A stretch of 64,000 nt of DNA from DASVDE01 sp036381235 (GTDB lineage Bacteria > Actinomycetota > Thermoleophilia > Solirubrobacterales > 70-9): contig DASVDE010000032.1 in assembly GCA_036381235.1 (NCBI GenBank), positions 10,486 through 74,485 on the forward strand, given 5' to 3'. Below the pieces are notes generated by a model. It was given only the letters and a program-made list of their open reading frames with translations, was not told where the DNA came from and made no database searches. Shown here one piece after another: positions 43,564-51,877 of the stretch. Each line of letters starts with the position of its first letter. Position 1 is the stretch's first letter. Position numbers and translations under genes: made by a program.

Positions 43564-45044
43564 TGCCCGCACAGCTCCGTGACAACGTCCTCTGGACGCT
43601 CGCCGGCCTGACCGCGCTCGGGATCGCCGTCCGCTTCGCCAGCCTCGGCGTGCAGAGCTACCACCACGACGAGGTGATCACCGCGGCACGGGTGATCCCC
43701 GGCAGCTTCACCGACATGCTCGGCCAGGTGAAGGGGAGCGAGTCCAACCCGCCCCTCTACTACGTGCTGGCCTGGGGATGGGCGAAGGCGTTCGGCACCG
43801 ACGAGGTGGGGCTGCGCTCGCTGACCGCGCTGTTCGGCGCGGCCACCGTCCCGGTCGCCTTCCTGATCGGCCGCGAGCTGGCGAGCACCCGCGCCGGCCT
43901 GATCGCGGCCGCGATGGTCGCCATCAGCCCGATGCTGATCTGGTACTCACAGGAGGCCCGCTCCTATGCGCTACTCGTTTTCTTCGGCGCCCTCGCCCTG
44001 TTCTTCTTCGCACGGGCGCTGCGCACCCATGCGGGACTGGACCTGGGCCTGTGGGCACTCGCCTCCGCCCTCGCCCTCTGCAGTCACTACTTCGCCGTCT
44101 TCGCGGTGGCGATCGAGGCGATCTGGCTGCTGGTCGCGTTGCGGGCGAGATGGCGTCCGGTGCTCTTCGCGGTCGGCGCCGTCGTCGCGGTCGGACTTGC
44201 TCTGCTGCCGCTGATCTCCGCCCAGATCGACCCGACCCACATCGGCTGGATCGATCACAGCCTGCTGTCGACCCGCCTCTTCGAGACGGGTGGCAGCTTT
44301 CTGATGGGAGAGACCGGCCACGTGATCGCCCAGCCTCCTCGCGAGCGCTACGCGTTGATTCCGGCGCTACTGATCGGTCTCGCTCTGCCGCTGGTTGCGT
44401 TTCGCGGCTCGATCCGTGAGAAGCGTGCGGCGGCGCTGGGACTGACCCTTGGGTTGGGCGTGGTTATGGTCGCCGCCGGCATCGCCCTGACCGGCCGCGA
44501 CTACATCGTCGAGCGCAATCTGCTGCCAGCCTTGATCCCGCTTTTCCTCGCCGCCGCAGCCGGCTTCGCGGCGAGCGGCGCCCGCCGTGTGGGGATCGTG
44601 CTCGCGACCGCGCTCTGCGCCTACTGGCTGGCCTTCGACATCCACGTCACCCGCACGCTCAACCTGCAGCGGCCGGACTTCCGTGATGCGGTCGAGCGGC
44701 TCGGACCGCCGGCCCGACCGCGGGCGATCGTCACCTGGACGCTCGCCGCCGACGGGGTTCGGTTCTACCTAGGCCAAGGGTCGCGGCGCAAGTACCGCGG
44801 CAAGGTGCCGATCCACGAGGTCGACGTGATCAGCAAGGCGGTCGTGGTGGGACGGCCGCCGAACCTGCCACCGGCCTTCCGCCCGGTCGAGCGGGTGAGG
44901 CTGGAGAGGCTTACCCTCACCCGTTACAGGGCGAGAGGCATCCATCGGGTTCCGGTCCTTGCGCTGCGAGATGCCCGCACCGGATTTGGCCGCAACGCGG
45001 TGATCACGGACGGCATGCCAGCCCTGGAGGGGGTGAGTCGATGA
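43563..45044 (+). CDS. GT39-type integral membrane glycosyltransferase
   Basis: 493 residues with about ten to twelve membrane helices. The first outer loop carries SYHHDEVITAARVIPGSF with the acidic motif used by polyprenyl-linked GT-C enzymes, then SNPPLYYVLAWGWAKAFGTDE, WYSQEARSYALLVFF and the late YIVERNLLPALIPLFLA. This matches the ArnT/PMT_2 group, which transfers sugars from lipid carriers to acceptors outside the membrane. The ATG overlaps the GH92 stop. Mannosyl transfer would be consistent with its neighbour but is not shown by sequence. Confidence 0.82.
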   Translation: MPAQLRDNVLWTLAGLTALGIAVRFASLGVQSYHHDEVITAARVIPGSFTDMLGQVKGSESNPPLYYVLAWGWAKAFGTDEVGLRSLTALFGAATVPVAFLIGRELASTRAGLIAAAMVAISPMLIWYSQEARSYALLVFFGALALFFFARALRTHAGLDLGLWALASALALCSHYFAVFAVAIEAIWLLVALRARWRPVLFAVGAVVAVGLALLPLISAQIDPTHIGWIDHSLLSTRLFETGGSFLMGETGHVIAQPPRERYALIPALLIGLALPLVAFRGSIREKRAAALGLTLGLGVVMVAAGIALTGRDYIVERNLLPALIPLFLAAAAGFAASGARRVGIVLATALCAYWLAFDIHVTRTLNLQRPDFRDAVERLGPPARPRAIVTWTLAADGVRFYLGQGSRRKYRGKVPIHEVDVISKAVVVGRPPNLPPAFRPVERVRLERLTLTRYRARGIHRVPVLALRDARTGFGRNAVITDGMPALEGVSR

Positions 45045-45137
45045 GTCCCGCTCGCGCGCTCGCCGGCCGGATAGGCCTCGCCACTCGCCGGCCGGCAAAC
45101 TGGATGGCCCCTGCCCGACGGCCATAGACTTGCCGGC

Positions 45138-46097
45138 GTGACGGTGCTTGAGCGCCTGGGCGTCGAATCGCCCGTCGTGCAGGCGGGGATGGGCGGCGGG
45201 TTGAGCCGTCACGAGCTGGCAGCCGCAGTGTCGGAGGCCGGGGGCTTGGGAACGATCGCCGTCAGCGGGGCGGCGGCGATCCGGTATGAGCTGGCGGCGG
45301 CGCGTGCCCTCACCGACAAGCCGCTCGCGGTGAACCTGCTGCTGCCCTTCGCCCGGCGCGATTGGTTCGCGGCCGCGGCCGGGGCCGACGCTGTGGTCAC
45401 CTTCTGGGGCAGGCCCAGGCGCCGCACGCCGGGCATCTGGATGCACCAGTGCGGCTCAGTCGAGGAAGCACGAAGGGCGCATGCCGCGGGCGCCGATGCG
45501 GTCATCGTCCAGGGCGTCGAGGCGGGCGGTCACGTGCGCGGCAGGACACCGGCGCTGGAGCTTCTGGATCGGATCCGGGCGGCGCTGCCGGCCGACTATC
45601 CGCTGTTGCTCGCCGGGGGCATCGCCGCGCGTGAGGACGTGGAGCGGGCGCTCGGTGCGGGCGCGGTCGGTGCGGTCGCCGGCACCCGTTTCCTCCTCTC
45701 GGAAGAAAGTCGCGCGCACCCCGAGTACCGAAGGCGGCTGCTCGACGCCCAGACGACGCTCCTCACCGAGCTGTTCGGCACCGGCTGGCCGGCTCCGCAC
45801 CGGGTGATCGCCAACGCCGCGACCGAGCTCAGGCTAGGCGGCGACCCGCGTGGGCCGCGGCTCAACCGGCTCCTCAACCACCTGCTGGCACCGGGCGCCC
45901 GCTATGTGCCGATCGGAGTCCAGGGTCGCATGGCGCGCGCGCAGCGCCCTGGAAGCCGGCTCCTCTCACCGCTGGGGCCGACGGACGACGGGCCCGCCGG
46001 CCTGCTCGACGCCGGCCCGCTCTACGCCGGAGAGACCGTGGCGCGGATCGGCGAGGTTCGGCCCGCTGCGGAGCTGGTGCGGATGCTGGCCCAGTAA
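45138..46097 (+). CDS. Nitronate monooxygenase-family FMN protein
   Basis: 319 residues, TIM-barrel. GVESPVVQAGMGGGLSRHELAAAVSEAGGLG is the family N-terminus, ADAVIVQGVEAGGHVRG holds the catalytic-region His, and PLLLAGGIAAREDVERALGAGAVGAVAGTRFLL binds FMN phosphate. It oxidises nitronates or reduces quinone-like compounds in relatives. TAGACT (45125-45130) sits 7 nt before GTG, a good leaderless promoter. The 93-bp gap upstream holds two direct copies of CTCGCCGGCCGG (45059 and 45084). Confidence 0.88.
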   Translation: MTVLERLGVESPVVQAGMGGGLSRHELAAAVSEAGGLGTIAVSGAAAIRYELAAARALTDKPLAVNLLLPFARRDWFAAAAGADAVVTFWGRPRRRTPGIWMHQCGSVEEARRAHAAGADAVIVQGVEAGGHVRGRTPALELLDRIRAALPADYPLLLAGGIAAREDVERALGAGAVGAVAGTRFLLSEESRAHPEYRRRLLDAQTTLLTELFGTGWPAPHRVIANAATELRLGGDPRGPRLNRLLNHLLAPGARYVPIGVQGRMARAQRPGSRLLSPLGPTDDGPAGLLDAGPLYAGETVARIGEVRPAAELVRMLAQ

Positions 46098-46187
46098 TCG
46101 CCCGCGAGGTCGGCTTGAACCCGAGTGGGCTGTGCCGCGTAGACAGGGTGAACGACCCGAGACGCCATCAATGCCCGAGGAGAAGAC

Positions 46188-46703
46188 ATGATCAAGATCC
46201 ATCCCGCCATCGCCGCCATCGTTCTTCTCAGCGGAGCGCTCCTCTTCGCAGGCTGCGGCGGCAGCGACTCGAGCTCGGGTGGCTCGGGCGCATATGGGTC
46301 AAGCAGCCAAAGCACGACTGCGCCCTCCTCCAGCGCGAGTGGCGCAGCCGTCGCGGTCGCCGGCGTCGGCGATGCGGGCAAGGTGCTCGTCGACTCCAAG
46401 GGCTTCACCCTCTATTACTTCGAGAAGGACGAGGGCGGCAAGTCGGCCTGCTATGACGCCTGCGCCAAAGTCTGGCCCCCGTTGACCACGAGCGGGGCGC
46501 CGCATGCGATGAGCGGCGCTCAAGCGTCGAAGCTGGGCACGACAAAGCGAACCGACGGGACTGTCCAGGTCACCTATGCGGGCTGGCCGCTCTACACCTA
46601 CACGGCGGACGCCAAGCCAGGCGAAGACAACGGGACCGACATCGATTCCTTCGGTGCCACCTGGTACCCCTTGCACCCGAATGGCGAGAAGGCCGGCGAG
46701 TAA
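46188..46703 (+). CDS. Secreted lipoprotein with COG4315-type repeats
   Basis: 171 residues. The N-terminus is a lipoprotein signal with lipobox LLFAGC (Cys lipidated), followed by a Ser/Gly spacer. The mature domain has GKVLVDSKGFTLYYFEKDE, ACYDACAKVWPPL and a second unit GTVQVTYAGWPLYTYTADA then SFGATWYPLHPNG, the two-repeat pattern of predicted lipoproteins with unknown ligand. A ribosome site GAGGAGAAG precedes the ATG. Stand-alone gene. Confidence 0.88.
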   Translation: MIKIHPAIAAIVLLSGALLFAGCGGSDSSSGGSGAYGSSSQSTTAPSSSASGAAVAVAGVGDAGKVLVDSKGFTLYYFEKDEGGKSACYDACAKVWPPLTTSGAPHAMSGAQASKLGTTKRTDGTVQVTYAGWPLYTYTADAKPGEDNGTDIDSFGATWYPLHPNGEKAGE

Positions 46704-46748
46704 AACGGCGTCGAGCATGGCCCCCCGCAGTTGGCCGACGAGAAAGGG

Positions 46749-46793
46749 CGGGTGAGCCCGATGCCCTGCTTGGGCGGGGCCTGACTCACCCGC
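46749..46793 (-). terminator. Hairpin after the 19-codon reading frame
   Basis: GCGGGTGAG and CTCACCCGC form 9-bp arms around a GC-rich loop; on the minus strand the stem starts a few bases after the stop of the small reading frame and is followed by CCTTTCTCG. It could also end the lipoprotein transcript on the plus strand. Confidence 0.55.
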
Positions 46794-46799
46794 ACCAAC

Positions 46800-46859
46800 T
46801 CAACCGAGCTTCGTGATCGAAACGGTCGGAATGACGTGCTCCGTCTTCGTGATCTTCAT
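46800..46859 (-). CDS. Candidate 19-residue small protein
   Basis: Too short for gene callers. On the minus strand a strong purine-rich ribosome site (GGGGGTGAGAGG) is followed at 3 nt by ATG and 19 codons, MKITKTEHVIPTVSITKLG, then TGA and a 9-bp hairpin. The peptide is basic with alternating Thr/Ile/Val, no membrane segment. The combination of ribosome site, frame and terminator in a gap otherwise free of genes suggests a real small protein. Alternatively it is the relic of an enolase-superfamily N-terminus (which often starts MKITK). Function unknown. Confidence 0.4.
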   Translation of the reverse strand: MKITKTEHVIPTVSITKLG

Positions 46860-47099
46860 GCCTCTCACCCCCTTACTCAGTAGACGGACGGCCGCACCGA
46901 GTAGGCCGCCATGGCGTCTACCGAGGTAGACCCTTCCAAATGCTTGATTTGTTTCAAGTAATCGAGCGTGAGACACTGCAACGGTAGATTTGACGCTGCG
47001 ACAGCCGATCTACTGATTGCCAGTACCCGCTTTTGCTGCTAAGAAAGTCAAGTAATCGGGGAGGCAACCGGCAAGCATTTGCCCGTCGAAAGGAGTTAA
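46860..47099. promoter_or_regulatory. AT-richer control region between small frame and ArsR gene
   Basis: Holds three notable signals. A perfect 16-bp palindrome GTCTACC-GA-GGTAGAC (46916-46931); an inverted repeat CTTGA-N6-TCAAG (46943-46958); and an exact 11-bp direct repeat TCAAGTAATCG at 46954-46964 and 47048-47058. The second copy lies just before the ribosome site (AAAGGAG) of the ArsR-family gene. They are candidate operators for that regulator. No coding frame seen. Confidence 0.55.
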
Positions 47100-47717
47100 G
47101 TGGCGCTGAAGGAGAAGATCAGACCCGGTACCGAGGGGGTGGTCGATCAGCGCTTGGTCAAGGCTCTAGCCCACCCGCTTCGGGCGCGAATTCTGGCCAT
47201 CCTCAACGAGCGGGTGGCGAGCCCGAAGGAGCTTGCCCAAACGCTCGATAGGCCTTTGAGCACGGTCAGCTATCACGTCCAGGTACTCAAGAAGTACGAG
47301 TGCATCGAGCTGGTCAAAAAGCTACCGCGGCGAGGAGCGATAGAGCATTGGTACCGGGGCACGACGCGCTCGTTCCTCAGCGACACAAACTGGAGCGAGC
47401 TCTCGCCTGACGTGAAGACCGGCATCTCCCAGGCCGGGATCAAAATGATCGTCGACCGAGCCGTGGCGGCTCTCGAGGCCGGCACATTCGACTCCCGACC
47501 GGATCGCCACCTGAGCTTCACTCCCATCGTTCTTGATGAAGAAGGCTGGGAGGGCTTGGCGACGATTCTTGCCGACACGCTGGAGGGAGTCTTGGAGCTC
47601 CAGGCGCAAAGCGCCGGACGCCTCGCCGAGGCGAGGGAGCAAGGCACCAGCGGAACAGTGGCGATCCTGAGCTTCGAGTCTCCGGAGCGATACGTCGATC
47701 GGAGTCCGGTCGGCTAA
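47100..47717 (+). CDS. ArsR-family winged-helix regulator with long C-terminal domain
   Basis: 205 residues. Residues 15-95 are an ArsR-type HTH: LVKALAHPLRARILAILNER, SPKELAQTLDRPLSTVSYHV and IEHWYRGTTRSFL as the wing. No metal-binding Cys motif (ELCVCDL type) is present, so it is not a classical metal sensor. The C-terminal 110 residues are helical with no recognised ligand site. AAAGGAG precedes the GTG start by five bases. Probably autoregulated through the repeats in its upstream gap; partner gene unknown. Confidence 0.85.
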   Translation: MALKEKIRPGTEGVVDQRLVKALAHPLRARILAILNERVASPKELAQTLDRPLSTVSYHVQVLKKYECIELVKKLPRRGAIEHWYRGTTRSFLSDTNWSELSPDVKTGISQAGIKMIVDRAVAALEAGTFDSRPDRHLSFTPIVLDEEGWEGLATILADTLEGVLELQAQSAGRLAEAREQGTSGTVAILSFESPERYVDRSPVG

Positions 47718-47763
47718 ACGGACAGCCGTGGTTGGCGACCTTTCGAGGTAAGCGCCACCGGGC

Positions 47764-48249
47764 TTATCCAGCCTCGGGCTTGCCCAGCCCCGGGTGGACG
47801 CCGCGGCCAATCCCCTGCTGGTCGACGACCTTCTGCAGCAGCGCGGTCAGCTGCTTGCGATCGGCGGCGCTCATTCCGCGGACCAGTTCCGCCTCGTGCT
47901 CCATCGCGATTTTGCGCCCGCGGTCGAGCAGCTTGCGGCCCGCGGGCGTCAGGTAGAGAGCGCGGATCCTGCGGTCGCTTGGATGCGGTCGGCGCTCGAC
48001 CAGGCCGCGCTGCTCGAGCTCGTCGACGATCGCGACCATGCGGCTCGCGGGCGCCTGGATCGCTTCGCCGATCGCCTGTTGCGACTGACCCTCGGCAGCG
48101 TCGACCACGTTTAGAACCCGAAACTGCGGGGGATGCAAATCTATGATCGCAATCCGCTCGGCGAAGCGGCGCGAAGCGTAGACGCCCACCTGTGAGAGCA
48201 GAAAGGCGAGAGTGGAGGGCGCCCTGTCGCCGGGTATTAGTGGCACCAT
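47764..48249 (-). CDS. MarR-family repressor
   Basis: 161 residues. Dimerising N-terminal helix, then HTH GQSQQAIGEAIQAPASRMVA and the basic wing RRPHPSDRRIRALYLTPAGR, the MarR signature. The start is ATG 48249 (MVPLIPGDRAP); the longer open frame upstream overlaps the divergent transporter. TATTGT (minus, 48257-48262) is 7 nt before the ATG. The adjacent divergent MMPL exporter is the likely target. Confidence 0.9.
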   Translation of the reverse strand: MVPLIPGDRAPSTLAFLLSQVGVYASRRFAERIAIIDLHPPQFRVLNVVDAAEGQSQQAIGEAIQAPASRMVAIVDELEQRGLVERRPHPSDRRIRALYLTPAGRKLLDRGRKIAMEHEAELVRGMSAADRKQLTALLQKVVDQQGIGRGVHPGLGKPEAG

Positions 48250-48256
48250 CGGCGAA

Positions 48257-48315
48257 ACAATACAAGACGTAATTTCTGTTATGAATGATTTAGTTCGTAA
48301 ATCGTTATCCTTGTA
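48257..48315. promoter_or_regulatory. Divergent MarR/MMPL operator region
   Basis: GATTTA-GTTCG-TAAATC (48287-48303) is a perfect 6-bp-arm inverted repeat, the size of a MarR half-site pair. TACAAG at 48261-48266 is matched by CTTGTA at 48310-48315, placing an outer inverted repeat symmetrically around it. The stretch is far more AT-rich than the flanks. A strong ribosome site AAGGAG precedes the MMPL start. Confidence 0.65.
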
Positions 48316-48345
48316 AAGGACTCTAAGCAAAGGAGAAAGCTCCGC

Positions 48346-50496
48346 ATGACGCGCCGTCTCGCCCGCCTTGCCGACATCGCCTACCGCCGCCGTGGCCGCA
48401 TGGTCCTCGCCTGGATCGGGGCGCTGATCGTGATCATCGGGCTCGGCTCCTCGTTGGCGGGCGAGTACAACGCCGACTACGACACCCCCGGATCGGAGTC
48501 CAAGGCGGCGCGCGACCTGACCGAGAGGGGATTCGACGGCTACTCCGGCCAAGAGGTCTACGTGGTCTGGAAGGACCCGAATGGCGCCATGAGCCCGGCC
48601 ACACGCAAGCGCCTCGACGCCTTCTTCGCCGAGGCGACGCAGGTCAACCACATCGCGAAAGAGACTGCGATCCGCGTCTCCGACGACGGGACGATCGCCA
48701 CCACCACGCTGCCGATGACCGTTCCCGGCTGGGAGATGACCAAGGAAGAGGGCGAGCAGCTGCTCGCCGCCGCCGAGGACAACAGCGGCGGCGGGCTGAC
48801 GATCAAGCTCGGCGGCGATCCCATCTACCAAGCACAGGAATCGACCAGCCCCGAGGGGCTCGGATTCCTAGGTGCCACGATCGTGCTGTTGATCGCCTTC
48901 GGCTCGGTGGTCGCCGCCGGCCTGCCGCTGGCGATCGCCCTGGTCGGCCTCGGCATCACCTCGGGCGGCCTGATCCTCCTGCTCGCCAACTTCGTCGACG
49001 TGCCCGACTGGACCACTGCCGTGTCCGGCCTGATCGGGATCGGCGTCGGGATCGACTACTCACTGCTTGTGCTGACCCGCTTCCGGGCGGCGATGGCCGC
49101 CGGCAAAGACCGCCACGACGCGGTCGTCGAGGCCGTCACCACCGCGGGGCGCAGCGTGATCATCGCCGGCTGCACGGTGGTGATCGCCGTCCTCGGCCTC
49201 TTCCTCACCGGCCTTCCCTACATGTACGGGGTGGCGCTCTCGGCCTCGTTCGCCGTGCTCGTAGTGATGGTCGCCGCGATCACGCTGCTGCCGGCGCTCC
49301 TCTCCTACCTTGGCCCGAACGTGGACAGGCTGCGGATTCCCTTCCTCGGCCGCAGGTTGAAAGCCGAGGGAGACGGCGAATCGCCGGCGGCGCGCTGGAG
49401 CCACGCCGTCCAGCGCCGGCCCTGGACCGCCGCAATCGCCGCCACGGCGCTGCTGCTGGCGCTCGCCGCGCCGGCCCTCGGCATGCGCCTCGGCTTCCCC
49501 GACGCCGGCAACGACCCACCGGACACGATGACCCGCCAAGCCTACGACCTGATCAGCGAGGGCTTCGGCCCCGGCACCAACGGCCCGCTCGTGATTGCCG
49601 CCGAGCTGCCGGGCCCGTCGGCGGAGAAAGACGTCGATGCCCTCGCTGCCCGGATCCGCAACGACGCCGGCGTCGACTATGTCCCCGCACCGCAGATCAA
49701 CGATGAGGGCACGACGGCGATCGTCACGGTCATCCCCACCACCTCCCCCCAGGACCAGGCAACGGAGGACCTGGTGAACCGGCTGCGCGAAACTGTGGTG
49801 CCGCAGACGTTGAACGGCACAGGGGTGACCGCGGAGATCGGCGGAGTGACCGCTGCGCTCGAGGACCAGAGCGAGTACATGAAGGACCGAATGCCGATTT
49901 TCATCATCGGCGTCGTCGGCCTCTCCTTCCTGCTCCTGTTGGTCGCCTTCCACTCGCCGCTGATCTCGCTCAAGGCTGGGATCATGAACCTGCTTTCGGT
50001 GAGCGCCGCCTACGGCGTGATGACCCTGGTCGCCAAGGGGGGCGCGGTCGGCGGGTTGATCGGGATCGACCACGAGGTGCCGGTTGCGCCGTTCATGCCG
50101 GTGATGATGTTTGCCATCCTCTTCGGCCTCTCGATGGACTACGAGGTCTTCCTGATCTCGCGGATCCGCGAGGAGTACCTCAAGGACGGGGACACGCGGC
50201 GGGCGGTCGCCGACGGCCTGGCGAAGACAGCGCGGGTGATCACCGCGGCGGCGGCGATCATGGTCGTCGTCTTCCTCGCCTTCCTGGCGGCCCCGGACGT
50301 CTTCCTCAAGCTGTTCGGGATCGGCCTCGCTTCGGCGATCTTCCTCGACGCGACCGTTGTGCGGATGGTGTTGGTCCCGGCTGTGATGCAGCTGCTCGGA
50401 AAGCGCAACTGGTGGATCCCCGACTGGCTGGAGCGAATCCTGCCCGCGCTCGACGTCGAGCGCGCCGCAGTCAGCACCGCGGAGGGAAGGCCTTAG
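48346..50496 (+). CDS. MMPL-family RND exporter
   Basis: 716 residues, 12 membrane helices in two halves. Helix 1 MVLAWIGALIVIIGLG, a first outer domain, helices 2-6 with the proton-relay GIGVGIDYSLLVLTRFR, a second outer domain, and helices 8-12 with FGLSMDYEVFLISRIREEY. These GxDY motifs mark MmpL-type proton-driven exporters of lipids or lipophilic drugs. Its promoter is shared with a divergent MarR repressor, suggesting induction by a toxic lipophile. It converges on the UDP-sugar dehydrogenase with a 25-bp gap. Confidence 0.93.
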   Translation: MTRRLARLADIAYRRRGRMVLAWIGALIVIIGLGSSLAGEYNADYDTPGSESKAARDLTERGFDGYSGQEVYVVWKDPNGAMSPATRKRLDAFFAEATQVNHIAKETAIRVSDDGTIATTTLPMTVPGWEMTKEEGEQLLAAAEDNSGGGLTIKLGGDPIYQAQESTSPEGLGFLGATIVLLIAFGSVVAAGLPLAIALVGLGITSGGLILLLANFVDVPDWTTAVSGLIGIGVGIDYSLLVLTRFRAAMAAGKDRHDAVVEAVTTAGRSVIIAGCTVVIAVLGLFLTGLPYMYGVALSASFAVLVVMVAAITLLPALLSYLGPNVDRLRIPFLGRRLKAEGDGESPAARWSHAVQRRPWTAAIAATALLLALAAPALGMRLGFPDAGNDPPDTMTRQAYDLISEGFGPGTNGPLVIAAELPGPSAEKDVDALAARIRNDAGVDYVPAPQINDEGTTAIVTVIPTTSPQDQATEDLVNRLRETVVPQTLNGTGVTAEIGGVTAALEDQSEYMKDRMPIFIIGVVGLSFLLLLVAFHSPLISLKAGIMNLLSVSAAYGVMTLVAKGGAVGGLIGIDHEVPVAPFMPVMMFAILFGLSMDYEVFLISRIREEYLKDGDTRRAVADGLAKTARVITAAAAIMVVVFLAFLAAPDVFLKLFGIGLASAIFLDATVVRMVLVPAVMQLLGKRNWWIPDWLERILPALDVERAAVSTAEGRP

Positions 50497-50521
50497 TCGC
50501 TGACGGGCCCGGCTGGATGGT

Positions 50522-51769
50522 CTAGAGCCTGACTACGTTCTTGGCATCGATCCCGCGGGTCACGCCGCGGAAGTCGACGACCAGCGGCGCCTCGGCAACC
50601 ACCTCTTCGTAGTCGATCTCCGGATGAGCGGTGACGATCGCCACCAGATCGGCGTCGCCCAGGGCGGCGGCGAGATCGGCTGAGGCGAGGCCCAACTCCG
50701 TCAACTCACCGACGTATGGGTCGTGGTAGGAGATCTCGCCATCCAGCTCGCGCAGCAGCCTGATGATCTTCAGCGCCGGCGATTCGCGGGTGTCGCCGAC
50801 GCCGGCCTTGTAGCTGACCCCGAGGAGCAGGATGCGGGAGCCGCTGACGGGCTTGCCGGCGGCATTCAGCGCTCGCTCGATGCGCTCGACGCAGAAGGCC
50901 GGCTGGACCTGGTTGATCTTGCCGGCCAGCTCGATGAACTCCGGATAGAAGCCGTGCTCGCGCGCCTTGAAGGCGAGGTAGAAGGGGTCGACCGGGAGGC
51001 AGTGACCGCCCATTCCCGGCCCGGGGTCGAAGCGCATGAAGCCAAAGGGCTTGGTCTCCGCGGCGTCGATCACCTCCCAGACATCGATTCCCAGCCGGTC
51101 GCAGAGCCGGGCCAACTCGTTGACCAGGGCGATGTTGACCGAGCGGAAGATGTTCTCCAAGAGCTTGGCCAGCTCCGCCGCCTCGGGAGTGGAGAGGACG
51201 ACCACCTCGTCGCAGACCAACGAGTACAGCTCGCGAGCGCGCTCGGCGCAGGCCTCGGTGATCCCACCGACCAGCTTCGGAGTGGTCTTGATCGTGTAAT
51301 CGGTGCGGCCCGGGTCGATTCGCTCCGGGGAGAAGGCGAGATGGAAGTCGCGGCCCGCCGCCATCCCCGACTCCTCGAGGATCGGCTGCAATCGCTCGCG
51401 GGTGGTCCCCGGGTAGGTGGTCGACTCCAGCACCACCAGCTGCTCGGGCTGGAGGACCTGCGATAGGGCGGAGGCGGAATCCAGCAGATAGGTGAGGTCG
51501 GGCTCGCGCGAGCCGGTCAGCGGGGTCGGGACGCAGAGGATCACCGCGTTGCATGAGGCGAGGTCGGCGTGGGCGGTCGTGGCATGCAGGCGCTCCCCGA
51601 GGCCGGCCAGGGCCTCGTCGGAGATGTCCTCGACATAGCTGCGACCCCCGCTCAGGGCCTCAACCTTGCGCGAGTCGGTATCCAGCCCGACCACCTCGTG
51701 CCCCGCTTCGGCGAAGGCTACGGCGAGCGGGAGGCCGACGTAGCCGAGGCCGACGATGCCGATCTTCAT
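50522..51769 (-). CDS. Nucleotide-sugar 6-dehydrogenase (UDP-GlcNAc/ManNAc type)
   Basis: 415 residues. NAD site KIGIVGLGYVGLPLAVAFAEAG, VLESTTYPGTTRE, DFHLAFSPERIDPGRTDY, catalytic Cys in GPGMGGHCLPVDPFYL and the C-terminal UDP-binding domain starting near LLGVSYKAGVGDTRESPAL. The GGHCLPVDP form and SPERIDPG point to the WbpA/TviB-like group that oxidises UDP-N-acetylhexosamines rather than UDP-glucose. It would feed the polysaccharide genes 5 kb further on. TAGACT (minus, 51776-51781) is 6 nt before the ATG. Confidence 0.9.
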   Translation of the reverse strand: MKIGIVGLGYVGLPLAVAFAEAGHEVVGLDTDSRKVEALSGGRSYVEDISDEALAGLGERLHATTAHADLASCNAVILCVPTPLTGSREPDLTYLLDSASALSQVLQPEQLVVLESTTYPGTTRERLQPILEESGMAAGRDFHLAFSPERIDPGRTDYTIKTTPKLVGGITEACAERARELYSLVCDEVVVLSTPEAAELAKLLENIFRSVNIALVNELARLCDRLGIDVWEVIDAAETKPFGFMRFDPGPGMGGHCLPVDPFYLAFKAREHGFYPEFIELAGKINQVQPAFCVERIERALNAAGKPVSGSRILLLGVSYKAGVGDTRESPALKIIRLLRELDGEISYHDPYVGELTELGLASADLAAALGDADLVAIVTAHPEIDYEEVVAEAPLVVDFRGVTRGIDAKNVVRL

Positions 51770-51877
51770 ACCGGGAGTCTAGGTCGCCTCACGAGCGCGA
51801 CGCCTCTGCCGCGCGCCGTGGGCGATCGGCTGCGAGATCGGTTGGACAGCCTGAGGATCCTGCCCTACATTGAATGC

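Noticed and set aside
41575..43572. 665-residue open frame antisense to the GH92 gene
   Set aside because: Mirror of a full-length mannosidase; no motif, no start signal.
45045..45137. Two CTCGCCGGCCGG copies as a regulatory repeat
   Set aside because: Short, self-complementary GC sequence; probably part of a terminator hairpin after the GT39 gene.
46598..46798. 66-residue minus-strand frame after the lipoprotein
   Set aside because: Overlaps the lipoprotein end and the hairpin, has no ribosome site; the 19-codon frame beside it has better signals.
46800..46859. RiPP precursor peptide
   Set aside because: No radical SAM maturase, leader-binding protein or exporter lies nearby, and the peptide lacks typical core residues such as Cys.
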